Origin: Hemibagrus wyckioides
Lineage: Eukaryota > Chordata > Actinopteri > Siluriformes > Bagridae
Reading direction: 5' to 3'
Assembly (NCBI RefSeq): GCF_019097595.1
Contig: NC_080726.1
Coordinates: 14,068,205 to 14,132,204 of the forward strand
DNA length: 64,000 bases
The notes beneath the pieces are model-generated. The model ran no database searches, was not told where the DNA came from, and was given only the letters and a program-made list of their open reading frames with translations. Below are positions 1 through 9,127 of this stretch, in pieces (position 1 is the stretch's first letter; each line of letters begins with the position of its first letter). The translations under genes were made by a program, and so were the position numbers.

Positions 1-49
1 TGAACTGGTATACCACAACAGTACAAGTTCCATACTTCAACATCTCAAC

Positions 50-532
50 CGCGGTGAAGTTAGATTGATATTCGGAAGCGGTATTTTAGGGACCGTCGAC
101 AAATAAAAATCAGTGAAGACATATTCTGGGATAATTCAAATTTTATTTGTCACATACGAAATCATACACAGTACGACATGGTTTCCAAATAGATTATTTT
201 GGTACTAGTTTTGGGTCACAGGGTCACATGACCTAGAAGTGATTGAAGGAATAGTGATTTTTTAAATTATAAAATAAATTAATTACAAATTAATTCACAT
301 GATGTATAATTAATACTATCTATTAATTAAATTTTTATTAATAAATTAACAAAAGCTGTATACAATGATGCATGGCATATGTATATTTAAGAAAAAATTA
401 GAATAACTGGGGCACGTAGCCAGGTAAGTAACAAGTGCCACATTTCAGTCGTACAGAAATTTGTCAATAGTCCTTAAAATACCAATTCCGAATGTCTACC
501 TAATATCTGAATATCAAAGTAGCTTCACCGCG
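50..532. mobile_element. Putative MITE or foldback element with long inverted repeats
   Basis: The left edge (about 50-105) and the right edge (about 470-532) are inverted copies of each other. CGCGGTGAAG at 50-59 pairs with CTTCACCGCG at 523-532, and the inner parts (GATATTCGGAA...GGTATTTTAGGGAC against GTCCTTAAAATACC...TTCCGAAT) also pair with some mismatches and a gap. The interior is AT-rich and non-coding. This is the layout of a non-autonomous DNA element. No clear target-site duplication was found and no family was recognised, so the boundaries are approximate. Confidence 0.45.
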
Positions 533-787
533 TTAACATCTCATTCGAAAACAGTCCCCGCTGTCCACGGAGTTGACACAAGCTTAACACTTAGCTTAAA
601 TCAATGTGAACGTTCACACTTAGCATATATATAAGATATATACATACATGTATATACTATATACTATACATTATAGATGTACATATATTTTTATAAATAT
701 TATTATATTATAGTATATTATATTATATTATTATTTATGTTTATATTATATGCATACTTTTATTATATATAATAAAACGACCCTAGA
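533..787. other. AT-rich low-complexity spacer
   Basis: After about 600 this stretch is dominated by TATA/ATTATA runs. No gene or structured site was found in it. Confidence 0.6.
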
Positions 788-1560
788 TGAAGTAAGGGCT
801 GGATTACACAACATGGTGATTTTTATCATTGATGAAGTATCCATGATTTCAAAGGACTTGTTTTCTTAAATAAACTGGAGATTTCAACAGATCAAAGGCT
901 GCAAGAAACCTTTTTGAGGAATCTCTTGTCTAGCTGCCGGAGACTTTTACCAGCTGCCACCTGCTGAAAAAAGCCAAACCACTCTACATGTATGAAGAGG
1001 ATGTGCTGGACTTCTGGAAGTACAATTTTCAAATGATTACCCTCACAGAGATTATGAGCCAGAAGGAAGACCTTGTTGCTTTCGCAGAACTTTTGAGCAG
1101 GCTACGAGTGAAGCAGAGGACTGAGACTCTTAGTGAAGATGATAGAGCTTTGTAATTCCAGGCTGTAAAAAATGCCGAAGACTGCCCTCATGATGCTTTG
1201 CACATATTTGCCATCAACAAAGAAGTTCACAAGCACAATACTGAAACGATACAGGCCCTTTACACTGACATGATAACCGTTAATGCCAAAGACTACAGGG
1301 AAGACCCAAAAACAGGACTGATGAAGAGACAACAAATCTGTCATTGGGAAAAAAAGGACAATTTACTTCACACCATTTAAGTTGCAGTGGGAGTTCATGT
1401 AATGATGGCTAGGAATTTGGATTTAGAAGATGGAATCTTTAATGGATGTTTCAGTAAGATCGCAAACATAGTCTTCAAGATGAAAGATGGAATCACCACG
1501 GTACAAATGCTAGGACTTCAGCTCGACAATCCAAACGCAGGTCAGAAACATCGCTAAAAG
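788..1560 (+). mobile_element. Broken PIF1-type DNA helicase (Helitron-like relic)
   Basis: Conceptual translation reads through several stops but keeps PIF1-family motifs in order. Walker B appears as FIIDEVSMIS near 820-860 and motif III as [10 protein letters not shown] near 935-965. A central part ([22 protein letters not shown]) follows near 1040-1110, then [15 protein letters not shown] near 1195-1240 and a GLHVMMARNLDLEDGIFNG-like segment near 1390-1445. In fish genomes this arrangement is typical of the helicase half of Helitron transposons and of PIF1-like repeats. In-frame TAA and TGA codons within the first 130 bases and further frame changes show it is dead. No Rep/HUH domain was seen in the window, so the Helitron assignment is an inference from the helicase family. 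Confidence 0.7.
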
Positions 1561-1594
1561 GTACAACAATACTGGATGATTTTGAAGTTGTAGG

Positions 1595-2110
1595 AGAAAA
1601 CACGATGGAGTTTTTCGCCATACCCTACCTTTATGAGCCGGAATACACAGACGATAAACATAGACAGAGAGAGGAGACTGCTACAGCGACAAGTCTCTCA
1701 ACCCTCGGGCAGACCATGTTCAAACGAGACGTGGTGGTGCACGTGTCAAAAATGCCAACCATCGCCAACAGAGCAGGAATCTCATGAATGGACCATATCT
1801 ATTGCACTGTTGGAAAGAATCAGCGAGTCAGGTGGTGAGACTGCGTCAAGTTCTAGCTGCATTACAGAACACAGTGGTTTTCCACCATCACTGAGCATCA
1901 GCATCTTGGAGGTGTTTTTCAGTTTGCCCCGAATAAACTGGAGACACCGTATTCGAAAAAAAAATCACTGCACACTCTTTTTTTGCTCCAGAGAATGTAT
2001 GGGTGTGTTGATATCCGAGCGAGCAAACACAGATTCAATCGCTCAGGATTTTTTAAAGGAAATTTGTGAGCAGTCACGTTATTTCCAAGCAGACCTAATC
2101 TTTTAGGGTT
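1595..2110 (+). pseudogene. Relic resembling the P2X7 C-terminal-like domain of repeat-associated fish genes
   Basis: Two overlapping frames carry pieces that recall this cysteine-rich intracellular domain, which is dispersed in fish genomes. They are MEFFAIPYLYEPEYTDD from 1605, then WWCTCQKCQPSPTEQES near 1728-1778, and CITEHSGFPP near 1857-1886. The pieces lie in shifted frames and stop codons follow, so no intact product is possible. Whether it belonged to the same element as the upstream helicase cannot be decided here. The family call rests on remembered motif shape and is tentative. Confidence 0.38.
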
Positions 2111-3479
2111 AAAACAGTTTCCACATCCAGGGTACACACATGAACAGACCATTTTAAACGAAAAACCGACAAAAAGACAACTCTGTCATTCCACACGCAA
2201 CAACTTCAGAGCAGTCCTCCTTCTCCACACTAGTAAACACTGGGTCTGTAGTTCCACCTGTGACACACGTGACCCTCCGACTTGATTACGTAGTACGTAG
2301 CATTGTGGAGACGGATCCCAGAGCTAGTGCTAGACGAGCGTTTGTGAAAAAGTATCCAAAAAGTATCCAATTTTTAATTTTTCTAAGAAAATGGCCGATC
2401 GTTTCACTAGATAAGACCCTTCTTCCTCAGCTGGGATCGTTTAGAGTCCTTTGAAGCTGCATTTAAACTGCATTTTGGAAGTTCAATCTCACGGGCACCA
2501 TTGAAGTCCACTATATGGAGAAAAATCGCAAAATGTTTTCCTCAAAAAATTTCTTTACGACTGAAGAAAGAAAAAACATCTTGGATGACAAGGGGGTGAT
2601 TAAATTACATGTAGATTTTTGTTCTGGAAGTGAAATTCTCCTGTAAGAAGGGTGTGATAATTTAATTCCAAACTGAGTATCTATATATTATTCTTTTCAT
2701 AATGTCCCTTTTTTTGGTTTTAAATAGGGCTATAATTATTCTATTATATATTGCCGTTATTCATTTATTAATCTGTGTTTTTATTATTTTTTAGTGAGAC
2801 CCAAGCCAATATTAAGTTCTTTTGGAATTCATAAATGAACATCACTAGACAACTGCTGTGACTATTGATGAATACATCTCAGACTGAGATATACATATAT
2901 AGCAGGAAAGTATCAAATAAAGTAGAAACTGTTAAATTTATGTATAAAATCTTAATCCCCTGCTTTATTATAAGTAAGGAGGAAATGACTAGTTTATTTT
3001 TGCATATTTATAAAGAAAGCAATAAATTATGCAACAGACCACTTTTTAGACCAAAAAACCCCATAATGGCAGCTACTGGATTTACTACAAAAAAGAGACA
3101 TGTGTGAGAGTCAGAGCCTCCAGATGAACTGTGGTATATTCTTCAAGATGTTCACTATGTGCTGTAGAACTCACAGCTCACAGTCCTTTACTTAAAAAGC
3201 ACAGTTTTAACACATCAAATGTTATATTTAAAACACCTCTGCATTTATATAGAAATAGAAGCATATTAACTGTTTGGAAAGTTAATTAAATATACATCAA
3301 CTAATATACAGGTTGTGAATTGTGAAATCTGTAGGTTATTTATCCAAAAAAAAAAATTTTTCGGATCCCATGGAAGAGTCACAAACAAAGGTAACAATAA
3401 ATATTTAAGGTATGTCCTGAATTTTAAACTATTAAAGAAAAAACCCAAAATATACCTTATTTTGATGAACAGTACAAAA
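2111..3479. other. AT-rich region without a recognisable gene
   Basis: Only short open frames are present, on both strands, with no family resemblance and no splice-site pattern that I could follow. There is an (ATT)n tract near 3537-3553 at its right border. Confidence 0.5.
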
Positions 3480-4275
3480 TACACTAGCCGCTCAATGCAG
3501 CACATTTGCGCAAAACGTCATTAAAAGGGGCAACGTTATTATTATTATTATTCTTATAAAAGTTAACTGTTTCTTTACCCTTGTTCTGATTGTGAACGAC
3601 ATTGTTGATCAGTTCAGCACTATGAGTAACATTTTCTCCTCTGACCGGAAGTTCCTCTAAATTGACCTGATTATTGTTCACCTGAACAACAGCAGAAGCA
3701 CTAAGCCCTGCATCACCAACAGACTCAGCAGCCTCGGCAGTCTCCTCTCTAACCTGGACTGTAATGTGGACACGCTATAGCCTCTTATGTCCGATCTCCC
3801 CTCACTCAAAGCACTTCATACTGCCGGTGTCTGCATACACCAAATACGCTTTTCCCTCGTGACAATCTCTAAACGACATCCAGCTCAGCTTCGTTCAAAA
3901 AAAATAAAAACCTGCCTCCTGAACTACATGACATGTTTCAAGCCCGCGTTTTTACATCCCAGTGGGATCATTTTAATACCGCTTACAAACTTCCCACATG
4001 GCGCGAGCCCCCGTTCAATGTCATGGTTATGAATGGAGGGCGCAGTGATTCTGCTAGTCGGAGTAGCTAGCGCTCAAACAATCACATCTCCACTTACCAC
4101 GATTCCGCTGTTTACCAAGCGATTAACTAGAAAAAACCACCACTGCCTTGTTCATCCTGGACGCCGAAGGAATTTTGTTCAATCCAACTTTTTCTCCCAT
4201 TACCATCAGCACATCCTCCACAGTCACGCCTGGTGCAGGTACACACCTGAAACAGTGGAGGAGTGATACAGGTGG
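3480..4275 (-). mobile_element. Tx1-like LINE ORF1 relic
   Basis: Read on the minus strand, fragments in shifting frames match the ORF1 of fish Tx1-like LINEs. The first is VTVEDVLMVMGEKVGLNKIP...SRMNKAVVVF (about 4220-4110), followed by a segment like IERGLAPCGKFVSGIKMIPL and GCKNAGLKHVM (about 4020-3925). A decayed zinc-knuckle region near 3800-3770 and a long hydrophilic tail to 3484 come next. Stops and frameshifts are frequent, so it is inactive. It lies downstream, on the same strand, of the second Tx1-like relic at 4640-6990, which suggests separate insertions of related elements. Confidence 0.65.
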
Positions 4276-4639
4276 CGCTCGGGGAGAGACGACATCATGA
4301 CGCCGGGGTTGCTCCCAAAATGAAAATTTTAACCCAAAAGGGATAAAATAATATTATAGTAATATATAGTAAACAACGTTAGTGTACACAGGAAAGCACA
4401 AAAAGAAAAATTAGTCAAAGAAAACCCAATCAGTCACCTCTCCACGTGAACCGTCTCCCACACGCTCCCAGCATGCACCGAGAGAGAGAGAGAGAGAGTT
4501 TGGATTTAAAACATACTTTAATTATTAGAAAAATAATAACAATTCTCCATTATCCTCAACCTCACACAAAACTCTTCCAACAGTTCATTTACCAACAAAA
4601 GCCTGTAAATTACTGGTTAACTTGTAATAAGCAAACTCA
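4276..4639. other. Spacer with a short GA run
   Basis: This is non-coding sequence between two LINE relics. A (GA)n run occupies about 4480-4498. No gene was found. Confidence 0.5.
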
Positions 4640-6430
4640 GTCTTTAGGCTGGCTGCCCCTTGAAAACTCTATGAACCTCTTTTGGTTCCTTATTCTAAAT
4701 TTTGTTTTTCCTGGACAGCCATATAGCTAGTCTGGCCAATCCAAAAACTAAGTTCATTAGAACACGTTTTTGTTTTTTAGATAAAAAGATGGTTATAGCT
4801 CCATGAACTATTCTCCACTGAATTGTCCACCTGTTTGTTTATCAATGGGCAACTTTAGAGATCTCCAACATCTTTTCGCTGACTGATCTGGACCATAATA
4901 CTCAATCCACTTTCATGTTCTCATTCCTTCTAGGGATCTACTCTGGAGCACATTTACACACAAAGTGTAGGCGTCTTTCTTCCCCAACTCTTCAGAAGAG
5001 CCCAGGTGTGAAGTAGAAAAGGAGAGTTGGCTATTTCTTGGCCCAGTCCAATCTCCCATTGATAGGGAAGGTGTACTCACACCCATCGACCTACTGACTG
5101 ACCACTTCAGCAAACTCTATTAATGACTGTGGTATAGATTCACAGACCTCTTTTGCTATTCTTTTCATTAGCCTTTCAGACTTTGTTTGCTTCTTGTCAT
5201 AATTCAGTTAGAAGAGCATGTTTGGCTTTTAAAAGGTGGCCTAATTTTGTGCATCCTGCCTCTCTCAATACTGAGCGCAGACTGGCAGGGTTTAAAGACT
5301 TCAAACTCAAAAAGTCATTGTTAAAGAGTGGTTCGTCAAAGAGACACATGCCAGGTAGGGCACTGGAGGCCCTGGAAACCTTTAGTCTCTGCCACGCCTG
5401 TAAAAGGATATTAAGCCTGTGATTTCTACTTCCCTGGTTTTACCAAAAAGACTTGTTTGTTGTAGCACAGCTTCTCTACTTGTTGTAGAAGCACCTTAGC
5501 AGTTTCATCCCATCTCAGGCCAGTTCCATATAAAATCTGTGTGCAGTTTTGAGTCTAAAAGCCATTTTGCAGGAAGATAAATTAATAAGACCCTGCTCTC
5601 CCTCATGTAGTGGGAGAGTGTTGCAGCTTTGATCCAGTGATGACCTGACCAGAAGAAATCCGTAATTACAATTTGTAGGCTTGCAATTAATGCATTTGGT
5701 GGATTTACAACTAAAAATTTGTGCCGAAGCATAGAGGCGACCAGGTTATTAATTACTAAAACACGCCCTCTATATGACATTTGGGGTAACGACCATTTTC
5801 ATTTTGATGTTTTTGCACACACTTTCTTCATTAAGCCCTCCCAATATTGTTGTGTCTACTTTCCCACCTGTAAAGCCTCACATTATTCCAGTTAACTTTA
5901 GAATAAGAAGCCTTCTCATAATATTCCAGAGCCTTAACTATTATGGATATGTCCACAATATTTTTAATGAATATGTTAACGTCATCTGCATATGCGCAGA
6001 CCAGTAAAGGGGAGTCAGTTATGCAGCCAAGTAAACTGAAACCAGTCATGCTTTCTGTAAAAACATAGAAAATGCTCCAGCGCTGAACGTGTACAAATGT
6101 CCACAGTGGGACATCCCTGCCTTATACCTCTCTCTAGTGGTATCGGTCGACTGAGTCCACCACCCAGTTTGACCATGCATGTAGCTTTGCTTTAAAGAAT
6201 CTTCACCCAAGCTATATACCTCTCTCACCTCTCCAAAACCAAAAGCTTTAAAAATAGAAAACAAAAATTGTGGACTATTCTATTGAAAGCCTTTTCTTGG
6301 TCTAGGGATAAGAATCCAACATTGTGAGTGTACACTTTGCAGACTTCTAAAACATCTCTTATTGTGAATAAATTGTCAATTATAGTCCAATCTGAAATAC
6401 AATAAGTCTGGTCCATATGCACAAGTAAAC
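4640..6430 (-). mobile_element. Tx1-like LINE ORF2 (reverse transcriptase) relic
   Basis: On the minus strand, from right to left, the reverse transcriptase core is recognisable. It includes VGFLSLDQEKAFNRIVHNF (about 6335-6275), GMSHCGHLYTFSAGAF (about 6115-6070) and the catalytic box VCAYADDVNIFI (about 6000-5960). Downstream come LSYRGRVLVINNLVASML-type and DFFWSGHHWIKAATL segments (5780-5620), typical of the Tx1/L1-like C-terminal half. Frameshifts separate the blocks and in-frame stops occur, so it cannot encode active protein. The preceding ORF1 remnant is at 6661-6990. Confidence 0.75.
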
Positions 6431-6660
6431 CTATATGAGGCTTCAGTCTGTTGGACAGAACATATTATAGTCCGCACATGAGAGTGAAACAGGTCTCCAG
6501 TTCTTAAGTTAGGTCAGATCTCCTTTTTTCTCCTCTGAAAAGCTATTCTCTAGGTGTATTATGTCTTGCTTTATGGCCCGTTTTAACATAACCGAAGAGT
6601 AAGAGATATACTGTTGGCAAAAAGTTATGAGTTAAGCTTTCCCAACTTCTCACCACTGAA

Positions 6661-6990
6661 TTAACGACTCAAACTGTTCCTTCTTCTCTTTCCACTTAAC
6701 CCAAAAAATGTTAAAAATTTTGGTCCCTTGTTTATCATGGTAGAACTCACTGCATGTTCAGTTTGTTCCCTATGCAGACAAGTAAAACACTTGTGTCCCA
6801 CATTCGTGCATTCAAAACATTTCATGCTCCTTGAGCTAGCATACACAGTGTAATATCCTCCCTCATACTTAAACTTAAAGCATACTTCAAGAGACTGTTT
6901 CAGAGAGTCTAAAAACATAAAGATTTGCCCCTTAAGTGAGATAACATGTTTTATCTGTGCATCTTTACACACCAGGGTCACCATCCTAAA
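6661..6990 (-). mobile_element. Tx1-like LINE ORF1 fragment with CCHC zinc knuckle
   Basis: An open frame starting at 6984 reads VTLVCKDAQIKHVISLKGQ, then QIFMFLDSLKQSLEVCFKF, and YTVYASSRSMKCFECTNVGH with KCFTCLHREQ. The C-x2-C-x4-H-x4-C spacing is the zinc knuckle near the end of ORF1 in fish Tx1-like LINEs. It sits immediately 5' (on the minus strand) of the reverse transcriptase relic and is probably the same 5'-truncated insertion. Confidence 0.75.
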
Positions 6991-7454
6991 TCCACTAGCT
7001 CCCTACACAATTCCCATTCTGTTAGTTAATGTGAAATAAAAGGTGGAACTCTGTAAACAACTACTCTTGTGAATGGTAATGATATCGGTGAAACTTACAC
7101 ATGCATGTCATTAATGAATACCCCACTATCCATTATAATCCAACGATATCCATTATAGCTATTTTAAAAATCTATTATAAAATAGACAATCACAATTGTT
7201 AGTTGATCAAATCGTTCCAGATCATTTCAGGATGATCTAGTCTATGGTCCTAATAAAGATCAACCAATTTTACTGTGAATTTTTTTTAATAATTCCACTT
7301 TAAACTCACCCTATCTGGTAATATACAGTTAAAGACTGCATGTCATCATTGATGCTAAAGGGGTCAATACACGATATTAAGAACTAAATGTATGCAACTT
7401 TTTGAACAGGGATTATTTCCTCATATACTTTATTGTCATGTTTTGTTTGATGCT
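6991..7454. other. Unassigned spacer
   Basis: Non-coding, AT-rich sequence. No motif or repeat was recognised. Confidence 0.5.
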
Positions 7455-7650
7455 GTCATGTTCTGGGCCATTCTGTTATTCCTTACATCATATGAACTTG
7501 AAACCTTGGTACCTGCCATCCATGTGGATTTTACTTTGACATGTACCACCTACCTAAGCACTGGTGCAGACCATGTACACCCTTTTATGGAAACGCTATT
7601 CCCTGATGGCTGTGGCCTGTTTGTTTGTTTTTGTGTATTTGTTCTTTGTG
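7455..7650 (+). mobile_element. Tc1-like transposase fragment
   Basis: The open frame starting at 7392 contains LTCTTYLSTGADHVHPFMET and LFPDGCGLF. These resemble the part of a fish Tc1-like transposase just before the second catalytic aspartate (usual form: ...ADHVHPFM...P..G.FQQDNAPCH). The following conserved residues are lost. It is an isolated decayed fragment. Confidence 0.5.
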
Positions 7651-8675
7651 TATTTGCTATTTATTGATGCTTCCTTTGTATAAGTTTTATCATTTCGTAG
7701 CCCACTTGTGTTTAGGACAACCTTGAAAAGGAGATGCTACACCTCGAGGAGCTATCGTCTCAAGAAATTCAAATCTACTTAAAGAGAAAGTGCTTCCTAA
7801 AAAGAGAATTCAAGAAAAGCCTAAAGTTTAGAAGTAAAAGTTGCTCTTTCATTTGGCACAGCCTGGATGAAGCAATGCTGTACTACTATTTTTCATGTCA
7901 ACTGCAAACAAAGAAAAAAAAACAAACAAAGGTCACATCTTGTATTGTTATGTGTTACACCATGCTCCAACGTACATGAGCTATATACATTTGTCATATT
8001 GTTGGTGCCCCATGAAATTGTTCTTCCATTTTCAGTTCTGTTGAAAGACTGTGGATGGTCTATGGTGGTAAAGACACTGTCGAGCTTCTTCAGGATAGGA
8101 AGGGTAGTGCAGTTTTTTTTCACATGGGGATTAGTGACCGTTCCAGGGAGTGGTCTGGTCCTGCTGCTTTAAATGGTTAAAACTGACCACCTTCCTGTTA
8201 CTCAGTGCATGTTCAGAAATAATCCCTCCTCATGGAAAGTTTATTGAATAGAGTTTTTTATAATTATTATAATGTGAGTGTGTGTGTGTGTGTTGTTTCA
8301 CAGAATTCAACACAGACCATCGTACTAAGACAGTAAAGTCTGATCCTGAGGTTGATGAAATGATTGTGTGAGAAAGTCGGATGGATTAAGATAAAGGAGA
8401 TTCAATGTGAATACCACAATTTTCACATTTTTTAGTTAAGCTGTTCTTATTAAAATGAGAGCTTTTACTTATTAATCTTTAGGAATTCACTGCTTAAGAA
8501 GTGATCTATGAGCAGTAGATATGGAGAGCTGTGCAGTAACTCCAGTGGAGAGGAAAACCATTATTGAGCCGATTGAAATTTAACAGTTTTTTATTTATCA
8601 GTCACAACAACAACAAAAAAGTATTTTTCTATGTTATTAAAGAATCATTTTAACAATCTATCTGTTATACAATGT
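7651..8675. other. Unassigned sequence with a short TG run
   Basis: Short open frames (for example 7734-7979 and 7867-8172) show no family resemblance. A (TG)n run lies near 8276-8293. No supported gene was found. Confidence 0.45.
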
Positions 8676-9095
8676 TTAATGTAAAATCTATTATCAAAAA
8701 ATGTAAAATATATTATCAACAAATGTAAAATCTATTATCAAAAAATGTAAAATATATTATCTAAAAATGTAAAATCTATTATCAACAAATGTAAAATCTA
8801 TTATCAAAAAATGTAAAATATATTATCTAAAAATGCAAAATCTATTATCAACAAATGTAAAATCTATTATCAAAAAATGTAAAATATATTATCTAAAAAT
8901 GTAAAATCTATTATCAACAAATGTAAAATCTATTATCAACAAATGTAAAATCTATTATCAAAAAATGTAAAATATATTATCTAAAAATGTAAAACTATTA
9001 TCGAAAAATGTAAAATATATTATCTAAAAATGTAAAACTATTATCAAAAAATGTAACATATATTATCGAAAAATGTAAAATCTATTATCTATAAA
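8676..9095. repeat. 22-bp minisatellite, about 18 units
   Basis: The tandem unit has the form AAATGTAAAATCTATTATCA plus two variable bases. Two main variants differ at TCTATT/TATATT and in the last bases (CAAC, CAAA, CTAA), and they alternate in a partly regular order. The array becomes less regular after about 8990. It lies just downstream of the last exon of the minus-strand module gene. Confidence 0.9.
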
Positions 9096-9127
9096 ATCTA
9101 AATATATAATCTTTATTTTCTGCTCTC

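Noticed and set aside
7734..8172. Two overlapping plus frames near 7.7-8.2 kb
   Set aside because: Lysine-rich low-information frames without motifs, splice partners or homology that I recognise.
8676..9095. Regular repeats that could look like a CRISPR array
   Set aside because: Units are contiguous without unique spacers and the surroundings are vertebrate genes; it is a minisatellite.
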